Shown piece after piece: positions 33,603 to 41,786 of a DNA stretch of 64,000 nt. The notes under the pieces are model-generated. The model ran no database searches. It saw only the letters and a list, made by a program, of their open reading frames with translations, and was not told the DNA's origin. This stretch comes from Altibacter sp. GTDB lineage: Bacteria; Bacteroidota; Bacteroidia; Flavobacteriales; Flavobacteriaceae. Each line of letters opens with the position of its first letter. Positions within the stretch are counted from its first letter, which is position 1. Location of the stretch: positions 1-64,000 of the forward strand of contig NZ_JAIOHK010000026.1 in NCBI RefSeq assembly GCF_019913785.1, read 5' to 3'. The position numbers were made by a program, and so were the translations under genes.

Positions 33603-36521
33603 TTATTTTTCAATGGCTTCATAGATAAGCTGCTGAATATTACTTCGCAAGTTACTACTTATTAATTTTCTGTTTTCTGCATCGGGATAGGTTCTATTTG
33701 ATAAGAAAACGTATACGATTTCCGCTTCAGGATCGGCCCAGGTAAAGGTCCCCGTAAACCCGCTATGGCCAAAACTGGTCATGGATACACAGCCACAGGT
33801 AGGACCGGAATCTCCCAATTGTGGTTTGTCAAAACCCACACCCCTTCTTATTTTTTTGTCACAATAATAACAGGTATTAAATGTGTCAAAGGTTTCCGGT
33901 TTAAAATATTGTTTTCCGCCGTAATATCCCTTCCATACGTACATCTGCATAATTTTGGCAACATCGTTGGCATTGCTGAATAGACCCGCATGGCCACTCA
34001 CACCGCCTAACATCGCAGCACCTTGGTCGTGGACAAAGCCATGAACTTTCTGCATCCTGAATGTTTTATCTTCTTCGGTGGGAACAATATCTATTTTTGA
34101 AAACTTCTGAAGCGGCAAGTAGGTCGTATAATTAGCTCCTAGCGATTCATAAATACTGCGCTGCACAATGACATCGAGTGAATTTCCATAGAATTCTTCC
34201 AGGTATTTTTTCAGAATATAAAACGGCAAATCGCTATATCGATACCCTAGCTTGTCACGTAGCTCACTCTTCCGAATAATTTCGTAAATACTGTCCTTAT
34301 AATCGTTTCGTATATAAAGGTCTTCCGCTACCTGTACATTGAATTGGCCTTTTCGCGTGGTTGAATAGTATCTGGTATCGGGCGTTTTGGTCACACTGTC
34401 CAGGGTTTTAGTATAAAAAGGTATCCAGGCTTTTAGGCGTGCATAATGCATCAACATGTCCTGAAGCGAAATATTTGCCTTGTTCGAATTGGCGTATTCG
34501 GGAAGCATTTCAAAAAGCTTGGTGTCCATATACAAAACATCGCGATCTGCCAATTGCATCACTAAAGGCAGTGTGGCTAAAATCTTGGTTAGTGAAGCGA
34601 CATCGTAGACGTCGTTGTCCTTTACCGAATTTAGCTGTTCCTGCGTATGGTAGCCAAAATTCTTACTGTAGACAACCTTGCCTTTTCGTGAGATTAAAAT
34701 TTGCGCTCCGGGTAGCATTCCTTCGTGAATACCAACCAGTGCCAAGGAATCAACTTTTTTTAACTTTTCACTACTCAGGCCAACACTTTCGGGCGTACCA
34801 TATTGCAGCCTTCCTAGTGCTTTTGTTTCTATACCGGTGTGCAATGGAAAATCAGTTCCTAAGGAAACCGGCAGCCTGCCTTTTGCAGTTCTGGCTCCAA
34901 AAATGAGTTGCGCCGAAAGCTCCTGAGATACTTTACTGTTTTGATATGATAGTATAAGGCCTTCCATATCGGCTGAGCTCAATAGGTCTAACAAGGCATA
35001 GGGACGGGCAAATACATCCAAGATTACCGTATTGGTTCTTGCAATTTCATATATCCAAGCCACTTCTTTTTCAGTAAAACTGTGGTCCTTCCACGGATGG
35101 ACATTTGATTTGTGATAACCAACAATAGTTAGATCGTAGGCGGCTAATTTTTCAATATATCCTCCGAGGTCGTCCGCCTTTACCCAATCTACCTTGGTGT
35201 ATTTCTGAAGTTGCTTTAAAAAATGGGTACCATCATCATCTCCAAAATTTACGTAGGCTATTTTTTTATTCTGAAGATCTTGAATGGGCAAACTATTGTT
35301 TTTGTCTTTGAGCACGGTAAGTGCGTTTTCCATGGCTTCTTCATACAAGGTATCATCGATAACCGAATTTAAATCCGCCACGATCGAAGTAGTATCTACC
35401 GGTTTGTACTTGTTAAGCCCCACCTTGTACTTGGCCATTAGGATCTTCTTGACGGACAGAGCTAATCTGGCTTCAGAAATAACCCCAGAATGATACGAAT
35501 CTATGAGAAGCTGCTGTGATTTCGGGATATCTTCTGAAATCAATAGTACATCATTTCCCGCCAAAAAAGCGGCGAGGTCAATTTCGCCGGGTGCTTTAAA
35601 ATTGGACGCTCCTTTCATATTGAGGGCATCGGTAAAAATAAGTCCTTTAAATCCCAACTCGCGCTTTAGAATATCGGTCACAATTGTTTTTGAAAGTGAA
35701 GAAGGAAAATCGGTTTTTTCTTCCAAGGAAGGCACGTTCAAATGAGCGACCATTACGCTGCTCAAACCATCCTGAATGAGTCTTCGGTACGGATACAGCT
35801 CTATACTATCAATACGTTCCTTCGAAAAACTAATCGTGGGTAAGGTCTTATGTGAATCGGCATCGGTATCTCCATGTCCCGGAAAGTGTTTAGCATTGGC
35901 TAGAATACCGGCCTGTTGCATTCCTTTCATAAAAGCGAGGGATTTTAGCGTGACATCTTCTTTGTCTTCCCCAAATGATCGGTTTCCGATAATCGGATTT
36001 TTTGGATTGGTATTGATGTCGACTACCGGAGCAAAATTAATATGTACGCCCAGACGTTTGGAGTGTTCCCCAATTCTCTTTCCTACTTTTTCTATAATTC
36101 TGTTGTCCTTGATGGCTCCCAGCGTCATATTCCAGGGGTAGGCGAAGGTGGAGTCAAGGCGCATAGCGAGTCCCCATTCGGCATCCATTCCAACGAGTAA
36201 CGGCACCTTTGAAAGTGCTTGAAACTCGTTATTCAATTTTGCTTGTCGGATTGGTCCTCCTTTAGAAAAAATAATTCCGCCTATATGCTGTTCGCGAATT
36301 TGATTTCGGACAGCGTTCAATTGTGCTTCACTATCACTGGACATGGCAATGGCCATAAACAATTGCCCCACTCTTTCCTGAAGTGTCATTTGGGAATAAA
36401 TACTATCTACCCATTTCTGCTGATTCTTAAAATCTTTTTCAACGAGTAAGGGGTTGGTTTGCTGTGCAAATACCGGAAATAGTATGAGGGCAAAAAGTGA
36501 GGTTGCAAGCAGTTTTTTCAT
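33603..36521 (-). CDS. GH3 beta-N-acetylglucosaminidase (NagZ-like) fused to a serine beta-lactamase-type hydrolase
   Basis: A 972-residue exported enzyme with a signal peptide ending at FAQ. The GH3 domain (about 40-370) carries the NagZ signature KHFPGHGDTDADSH at 211-224 and the nucleophile Asp298 in IFTDALNMKG. A GH3 C-terminal sandwich follows (about 390-560). The last 390 residues are a class C beta-lactamase/penicillin-binding-like domain with Ser643 and Lys646 (SLTK), Tyr762-Ser-Asp and HSGFTGT. It probably acts on peptidoglycan or its fragments in the periplasm, with the serine domain as amidase or carboxypeptidase rather than drug resistance. It is in the same run as an N-acetylmuramoyl-alanine amidase. 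Confidence 0.92.
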   Translation of the reverse strand: MKKLLATSLFALILFPVFAQQTNPLLVEKDFKNQQKWVDSIYSQMTLQERVGQLFMAIAMSSDSEAQLNAVRNQIREQHIGGIIFSKGGPIRQAKLNNEFQALSKVPLLVGMDAEWGLAMRLDSTFAYPWNMTLGAIKDNRIIEKVGKRIGEHSKRLGVHINFAPVVDINTNPKNPIIGNRSFGEDKEDVTLKSLAFMKGMQQAGILANAKHFPGHGDTDADSHKTLPTISFSKERIDSIELYPYRRLIQDGLSSVMVAHLNVPSLEEKTDFPSSLSKTIVTDILKRELGFKGLIFTDALNMKGASNFKAPGEIDLAAFLAGNDVLLISEDIPKSQQLLIDSYHSGVISEARLALSVKKILMAKYKVGLNKYKPVDTTSIVADLNSVIDDTLYEEAMENALTVLKDKNNSLPIQDLQNKKIAYVNFGDDDGTHFLKQLQKYTKVDWVKADDLGGYIEKLAAYDLTIVGYHKSNVHPWKDHSFTEKEVAWIYEIARTNTVILDVFARPYALLDLLSSADMEGLILSYQNSKVSQELSAQLIFGARTAKGRLPVSLGTDFPLHTGIETKALGRLQYGTPESVGLSSEKLKKVDSLALVGIHEGMLPGAQILISRKGKVVYSKNFGYHTQEQLNSVKDNDVYDVASLTKILATLPLVMQLADRDVLYMDTKLFEMLPEYANSNKANISLQDMLMHYARLKAWIPFYTKTLDSVTKTPDTRYYSTTRKGQFNVQVAEDLYIRNDYKDSIYEIIRKSELRDKLGYRYSDLPFYILKKYLEEFYGNSLDVIVQRSIYESLGANYTTYLPLQKFSKIDIVPTEEDKTFRMQKVHGFVHDQGAAMLGGVSGHAGLFSNANDVAKIMQMYVWKGYYGGKQYFKPETFDTFNTCYYCDKKIRRGVGFDKPQLGDSGPTCGCVSMTSFGHSGFTGTFTWADPEAEIVYVFLSNRTYPDAENRKLISSNLRSNIQQLIYEAIEK

Positions 36522-36540
36522 GCACGGAAAGATACAAAAA

Positions 36541-37026
36541 CTATGCTAGAAATCGATTATGCCAACTATCTTTGGCGGGAACTTCCCAGTTCTCCAAATA
36601 TTCGGCTTTGGTGTTGACTAAATTGTTGAAAACCACCGTGTTTGGAGAGACCGAACGCGCCTTGGCCATTTTTCGGAAATCTGCCAAGGGTTTGTAAGCG
36701 ATATAATCTCCCGAGTAAAATGTGACGTTCATCTTGTCCAATAGATCTACGTCCAATTCTTTTTCAAGAGACTGAATAAAACTTACCGAGGCATCAATAC
36801 TACAACCTGAGGCAGAAGCATTTTCCTGATTCAATCCCAGGACAATAAACCGATTGTATTTTAGTTCAAAGCCCGCTTCCAAATCGGCTCCGTGGGCCGT
36901 CCATCGTTCCAAAAAAACTTTTGTTTTGGCTTCGACAAGTTCGACCTCTTCGTCGGTTAGTTTTCTATTGGCTTGATAGACCCAAATTCGGGAGTCATCG
37001 GGTAGGTTTGTAAAGTCTGTCAGCAT
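36541..37026 (-). CDS. Conserved hypothetical protein (often mislabelled ABC transporter ATPase)
   Basis: A 161-residue soluble protein, starting MLTDFTNLPDDSRIWVYQANR. It has no Walker motifs, so the ABC ATPase label used for relatives is not supported. It shows a conserved-looking segment FIVLGLNQENASASGCSIDASVSF with one cysteine and a Pro-rich C-terminal part (YIAYKPLADF). It lies 3 bases after the iron-sulfur protein gene and is part of that operon; its role may relate to the same complex. Function unknown. Confidence 0.78.
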   Translation of the reverse strand: MLTDFTNLPDDSRIWVYQANRKLTDEEVELVEAKTKVFLERWTAHGADLEAGFELKYNRFIVLGLNQENASASGCSIDASVSFIQSLEKELDVDLLDKMNVTFYSGDYIAYKPLADFRKMAKARSVSPNTVVFNNLVNTKAEYLENWEVPAKDSWHNRFLA

Positions 37027-37029
37027 TTT

Positions 37030-37821
37030 TTATAGGTCTTCAGCGTTAGCAATCATTTCGGCTACATCCATCACTTGAACGTCTGCTTCTTTTTCTTTTC
37101 CTTTAACGCCATCGGTAAGCATGGTATTACAGAATGGACAACCGGCTGCGATAATGTCAGGTTGCATTTCTAATGCCTCTTCAGTACGCTCTATGTTAAT
37201 ATCTTTGGTGCCGGCTTCGGATTCTTTGAACATTTGAGCTCCGCCTGCCCCACAGCAGAGACCACGTGTTTTGCAGCGTTTCATCTCCACTAACTCTACT
37301 TCTAATTTCTGAAGTAATTCGCGAGGTGCTTCGTATTCGCCGTTGGCGCGCCCTAGATAGCACGGATCGTGAAATGTAATGCGTTTTCCCTTGAATTTGC
37401 CGCCTTCCACTTTTAACCTGCCCTCATTCAATAGTGTTTTTAAGAATTGGGTATGGTGCATCACCTCGTAGTTTCCTCCCAGTTCCGGGTACTCGTTCTT
37501 TATGGTATTAAAACAATGGGGGCAAGCCGTTACAATCTTTTTTACCTCATAGGCATTGAGCACTTCAATATTTCCCATGGCCTGCATTTGAAATAAGAAT
37601 TCGTTTCCGGCGCGCTTGGCAGGGTCTCCGGTACAGCTTTCTTCGGTTCCCAATACCGCAAAATCTACCTTGGCATTGTGCAGAAGTTTTACAAATGCCT
37701 TGGTTATCTTTTTGGCACGATCGTCGAAACTACCGGCACAGCCTACCCAAAACAATACTTCGGGTTGTTTGCCTACTGCCATGTATTCGGCCATTGTGGG
37801 TACTTTTATTGCATCACTCAT
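37030..37821 (-). CDS. CCG-domain iron-sulfur protein (HdrB/GlpC/LutA-like)
   Basis: A 263-residue protein with two cysteine-rich CCG domains: VGCAGSFDDRAKK plus CTGDPAKRAG and CPHCFNT in the first half, then FHDPCYLGRANGEY, LCCGAGGAQMF and AGCPFCNTM in the second. In heterodisulfide reductase and related complexes such domains hold a non-cubane 4Fe-4S cluster. With the membrane iron-sulfur protein at 38266 it forms an HdrB/HdrC-type pair, probably passing electrons between a membrane quinone pool and an unknown soluble redox partner. Confidence 0.88.
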   Translation of the reverse strand: MSDAIKVPTMAEYMAVGKQPEVLFWVGCAGSFDDRAKKITKAFVKLLHNAKVDFAVLGTEESCTGDPAKRAGNEFLFQMQAMGNIEVLNAYEVKKIVTACPHCFNTIKNEYPELGGNYEVMHHTQFLKTLLNEGRLKVEGGKFKGKRITFHDPCYLGRANGEYEAPRELLQKLEVELVEMKRCKTRGLCCGAGGAQMFKESEAGTKDINIERTEEALEMQPDIIAAGCPFCNTMLTDGVKGKEKEADVQVMDVAEMIANAEDL

Positions 37822-37830
37822 GCTGTCTCT

Positions 37831-38265
37831 TTACTCTTTAAAAACCTCAATGATTTCTTCCTTTTCTACCATATCGGTAAATTTGCCTTTATAACGAGTT
37901 GCTTTTACCAAATGGTTATCCACCCAGTGGTAGTTTCCGCCTCTTGGTTTTCCCATTAATAAAGAATGGTACTTAAATTTATACTTTTTTAACCAAGTTT
38001 CGGTGACTTCTCTATGTTCTTCCGTTCTTGACGTAAAGAAGCAGATAATATGTCCCTGATCGTACCATTTGTTCAATGTTTTTAAGGCATCGGGAAATGG
38101 TTTGCAGGTAGCCATACGTTCCGGTTCCTCGTTCGGAATATCGTCGGTAATAGTGCCATCTATATCAATAAGATAATTTTTTACACCCTCCGGCAACACA
38201 GGGCTCACGTGGCTTCCTCCTGCTACCTTGTCATGCAATAATTTTTCTACTTCCTCCTTTTTCAT
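37831..38265 (-). CDS. HAD-superfamily phosphatase-like protein
   Basis: A 144-residue protein with motif I IDIDGTITDD (nucleophile Asp and acid/base Asp two residues on), motif II ICFFTSRTEEH, Lys in LLMGKPRGGNYHWVDN, and the late acidic motif in the same stretch. It is short, with no cap domain, like polynucleotide phosphatase or LNS2-type members. It is encoded directly between the two iron-sulfur genes, abutting the membrane protein gene (stop and next start adjacent), an unusual position for a HAD enzyme. Substrate unknown. Confidence 0.82.
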   Translation of the reverse strand: MKKEEVEKLLHDKVAGGSHVSPVLPEGVKNYLIDIDGTITDDIPNEEPERMATCKPFPDALKTLNKWYDQGHIICFFTSRTEEHREVTETWLKKYKFKYHSLLMGKPRGGNYHWVDNHLVKATRYKGKFTDMVEKEEIIEVFKE

Positions 38266-39588
38266 TTATCCTTCGTTTTTCCAGTTTAATCTATCCATTT
38301 GGTTATAGGGCCAGGGGGCTCCGTTATTCTCGATATTGGTCATGGCACCGTTCAGTTCCATGGGTGCCGCAGATTGTTCCATGACCAAATACTGCCGCAT
38401 TTCCATAATGATGGAAAGCGGATCAATACTTACCGGGCAGGCTTCCACACAGGCGTTGCAGGTAGTACAGGCCCATAATTCTTCCCTGGTAATATAATCG
38501 TCTAACAATTGTTTCCCGTCGGGTTTGAATTCGCCGTTGGTATCTATATTCTTTCCCACCTCTTGTAATCGATCCCGTGTATCCATCATGATCTTACGAG
38601 GCGATAGTTTTTTCCCCGTTTGATTGGCAGGGCACTCACTGGTGCAACGACCACATTCGGTACAGGTATAGGCATTTAATAATTGAATTCGGCTTAGATC
38701 CATCACATCACTGGCTCCAAATTTTGCGGGAGCTTCGGCTCCTTCGGCTGGAGCAGCAAACGGATCGGCATTGGGATCCATCATCAATTTTACTTCCTTG
38801 GTAACAGATGCTAGGTTTCTGAATTTTCCTTTTGGAGCTAAACTTCCGAAGTACACATTCGGAAAGGCCAAAATAATGTGCAAATGCTTAGAAAAGTAGA
38901 GGTAATTCAAGAAAACAAGGATTCCTAAAATATGCAACCACCATGCAGATCGCTCTATGAGTATGAGGGTGCTCTCTGAAAAGTTCTCAAAAATTGGTGA
39001 CAAATACTGACTCACAGGAAAAGATCCGGCCTCAACATAATGTGCCGCTCCCAGGTGTTGCAATTGAAGATCTGCAGCATTCATTGTTAAGAAGAGCAAC
39101 ATCAACACCATTTCGAAATACAGTATGTAATTGGCATCGTTCTTAGGCCAACCCTTCATTTCGGCAGACCAAAACCGTTTAATTTTTTGAATATTTCTAC
39201 GGATCCAAAACAAAATGACTCCTACCAATACCAACAGTGCCAATATTTCAAAAGCAGCAATTAAATAATCGTAAGCAGCCCCTATTCCTGAAAAAATTCG
39301 ATGTGTACCAAAGAGACCGTCAATTATGATTTCGAGCACCTCGATATTGATTACAATGAATCCCAGATACACAATGATATGCAATAAGCCGGCAACAGGA
39401 CGAACCACCATTTTAGATTGGCCCAGCGCAATGCGTAGCACATTTCCCATGCGCTCTTTTTTGTGATCGGAAGCATCTACCGCTAATCCCAACTTGATGT
39501 TTCGGATTACTTTGCGAATGTTCATTGTGAAGTAACCTATACCGGCGGCAAGGGCGATCAGAAATAATATATTGGGAATATACTGCAT
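38266..39588 (-). CDS. Membrane-bound 4Fe-4S ferredoxin-type oxidoreductase subunit (HdrC-like)
   Basis: A 440-residue protein. About five membrane segments occupy residues 1-260 (including YLGFIVINIEVLEIIIDGLF and HILGILVFLNYLYF) with several histidines that could bind heme. Two 4Fe-4S clusters follow: CTECGRCTSECP and CTTCNACVEACP. This is the layout of a fused NarI/HdrE-like cytochrome and HdrC. It partners the CCG protein at 37030. The complex would exchange electrons with quinones in the inner membrane. Confidence 0.88.
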   Translation of the reverse strand: MQYIPNILFLIALAAGIGYFTMNIRKVIRNIKLGLAVDASDHKKERMGNVLRIALGQSKMVVRPVAGLLHIIVYLGFIVINIEVLEIIIDGLFGTHRIFSGIGAAYDYLIAAFEILALLVLVGVILFWIRRNIQKIKRFWSAEMKGWPKNDANYILYFEMVLMLLFLTMNAADLQLQHLGAAHYVEAGSFPVSQYLSPIFENFSESTLILIERSAWWLHILGILVFLNYLYFSKHLHIILAFPNVYFGSLAPKGKFRNLASVTKEVKLMMDPNADPFAAPAEGAEAPAKFGASDVMDLSRIQLLNAYTCTECGRCTSECPANQTGKKLSPRKIMMDTRDRLQEVGKNIDTNGEFKPDGKQLLDDYITREELWACTTCNACVEACPVSIDPLSIIMEMRQYLVMEQSAAPMELNGAMTNIENNGAPWPYNQMDRLNWKNEG

Positions 39589-39591
39589 TGT

Positions 39592-40542
39592 TTATTGATC
39601 GGAATCTTCCGGTTTTACGTACTCTTTCTGTTTTTTTCCAAATACCGAAATGTTCACGTAACGTTTCGGATTCAATTTTAGATCCTGTAATAGTTGTTCC
39701 AATTGTCGGGAGGCGCCTTCTAGGTTGTCGTAGAGTTTATCGTCTTTCAACAACTTGCCTACACTACCCTCGCCATTTTCAATTCCGGCTGCAATACCGT
39801 CCAAACGGGTCACTACATTCTGAAGATCCCCCATCAATTGCCCCAGTTCTAATTGTGCCAAGGAATCGGACAGTTTTGCAAAATTGGCAGACATTTCATC
39901 TAAATTGGTAAATGTACTGTTGAGTTTTTCGCCATTTTCACCGAGCACCCCATCTAGTTTTTGAGAAACACCGCGAAAAGAATACAGTGTATGGTTAAGG
40001 TTTTCAATGGCCTGTTTTAAGTTATTACGCGTGGAATCGTCCAGCACATCTGTAAAGGCCAGCATGAGTGTATCGACTGTAGCTAGGGTGTTATTTACCT
40101 TTTTTTCTAAAGGACCCAATGCCTTTGTTACCGCGCTTAGCATACCGTCTTCCACTTCGCCTAAAAGCGTATCACCAGATTTCGCAACATTCTTAGGATC
40201 GTACTGAGGGAAAATTCCAAGGGACTTTCCACCAATTAGGCCACTGCTGTAGATTCGGGCAATACTATTTTTTGAAAACTCAAAATCATCTTCAACGGTA
40301 AATTCAACAACAAGTCCTCCCGATTTATTAGCAAACCCGATATTTTGTACTTTCCCAACATCCAGTCCATTAATGGTAACGGGAGCCGATTTTGCCAGCC
40401 CTTCTACATTTTGGTACTTCACATAAAACGTACGGTGTTTGTCTAGTATATTGGTTCCTTTTAAAAAACTGTAACCAAAGACGAACAGTAGGATAGCACC
40501 AATAGCCAGTACTCCGGTTTTTACTTCTCTAGATAGTTTCAA
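39592..40542 (-). CDS. MlaD/MCE-domain lipid-transport protein
   Basis: A 316-residue protein with one N-terminal membrane anchor (LAIGAILLFVFGYSFL). The MCE domain is at about 40-115 (VKYQNVEGLAKSAPVTINGLDVGKV), followed by long amphipathic helices (LDEMSANFAKLSDSLAQLEL). MCE proteins form hexameric rings or tubes that move phospholipids between membranes. No permease or ATPase gene (MlaE, MlaF) lies beside it. It follows the amidase gene and precedes the redox genes with a 3-base gap, so it is co-transcribed with them. Confidence 0.9.
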   Translation of the reverse strand: MKLSREVKTGVLAIGAILLFVFGYSFLKGTNILDKHRTFYVKYQNVEGLAKSAPVTINGLDVGKVQNIGFANKSGGLVVEFTVEDDFEFSKNSIARIYSSGLIGGKSLGIFPQYDPKNVAKSGDTLLGEVEDGMLSAVTKALGPLEKKVNNTLATVDTLMLAFTDVLDDSTRNNLKQAIENLNHTLYSFRGVSQKLDGVLGENGEKLNSTFTNLDEMSANFAKLSDSLAQLELGQLMGDLQNVVTRLDGIAAGIENGEGSVGKLLKDDKLYDNLEGASRQLEQLLQDLKLNPKRYVNISVFGKKQKEYVKPEDSDQ

Positions 40543-40596
40543 AAGGTAGTTTTTAGGTTCTCAACAAATTTAGAAATAAATATAGAAAAAAGGAGG

Positions 40597-41718
40597 TTAT
40601 TTATCTTCAGATTTTAGCACCTCCGAAAGTTTCACTTTTTTTCCATCTTTAAAGGCTACTACATAGGCTGAAGGATAGCCTTTTTCACGAGCAAAGGTCT
40701 TCATGAGCTCAATTTTATGGTAGTCGGATGTTTCTCCATAATAGTATTTATAAAGTCCGTCCTCTTTGTTTCTTGATATGTCCTTTAGCCCTTTGAAATT
40801 CTGTGGCTTGGTATCCAATCGTTTACTACTGGCGGCCAATTGCACCTTGAAAATAACATCTTTATAGATCTTTTCTTCGGTCGTTTTGATCGCATTGTCT
40901 ATTTCGGCGTCTTCAATGATTGGATTTTGAGATTTATTGGTGGTGATCGCCAGACTGTTCCTGTAGGACAAGATCGCCTTTGAAATCTCGGCGGCCATCT
41001 CGGACTGGCCCTTAGACGAATTTAGATAGGAGCCTTCGTTTTTGTTGGTAAGAAACCCCGTTTCAATTAACACACTGGGCATATACGTATTGTGTAAGAC
41101 CCAGAAACCGGCCTGCTTTACACTTCGGTCTTTTCGTTTTAAATTGTTGGTGAAGTTATTCTGAATAAGACTCGCCAGTAGAATACTCTGATCCAAATAT
41201 TCTTCCTGCATTAACGTTAGCCCAATTAGGGATTCCGGAGCACTGGGATCGAAACCGGCATAGGTCTCCTGATAATTATCTTCCAAAAAGATTACTTCAT
41301 TCTCCTTTTTTGCAATCTCGAAATTAGCCTGACTCTTGTGAAGTCCCAGAACAAAGGTTCCGGCTCCATACGCATCATTACTAAAGGCATCACAGTGTAC
41401 CGATACAAACAGATCGGCATCGGCCCGATTTGCGATAGCGGCGCGCTCCCGTAGTTCTACAAAGACATCCTTTTTTCTGGTATAGATGACCTTTATATCG
41501 GGATTCTTTTCGAGTTCGGCTCCTACTTTTAAAACAATATTAAGGGCTATTTCGGCCTCTTTATAACCGTTCCCCCTATTCCCGGGATCCTTTCCGCCAT
41601 GTCCTGCATCTAAAACTACCACAAAGGGTTTTGAAGGGTACACGGTGTTCTTATTAAAGGACGAAATGAGAAGGATGCCTATGGCAAGTACGAAAAGAGA
41701 GAAAAGTTTCGTTTTCAT
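40597..41718 (-). CDS. N-acetylmuramoyl-L-alanine amidase (Amidase_3) with SPOR-like C terminus
   Basis: A 373-residue exported enzyme. It has a signal or anchor segment at the N terminus, then the zinc amidase domain with VVLDAGHGGKDPG (His ligand), YKEAEIAL (Glu ligand), FVSVHCDAF (His ligand) and PSVLIETGFLTN (catalytic Glu). The C-terminal 80 residues (FKVQLAASSKR, YKYYYGETSDY, YPSAYVVAFKDG) are SPOR-like, expected to bind denuded glycan at the septum. It cleaves stem peptides from peptidoglycan during cell separation. It is divergent from lptD across 68 bases. Confidence 0.93.
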   Translation of the reverse strand: MKTKLFSLFVLAIGILLISSFNKNTVYPSKPFVVVLDAGHGGKDPGNRGNGYKEAEIALNIVLKVGAELEKNPDIKVIYTRKKDVFVELRERAAIANRADADLFVSVHCDAFSNDAYGAGTFVLGLHKSQANFEIAKKENEVIFLEDNYQETYAGFDPSAPESLIGLTLMQEEYLDQSILLASLIQNNFTNNLKRKDRSVKQAGFWVLHNTYMPSVLIETGFLTNKNEGSYLNSSKGQSEMAAEISKAILSYRNSLAITTNKSQNPIIEDAEIDNAIKTTEEKIYKDVIFKVQLAASSKRLDTKPQNFKGLKDISRNKEDGLYKYYYGETSDYHKIELMKTFAREKGYPSAYVVAFKDGKKVKLSEVLKSEDK

Positions 41719-41786
41719 ATAGCAATAACGGTCGTTAACAAGTGATATTTTAAAAAAACGATTTTAAAAAACATAGCACAAAAAAT

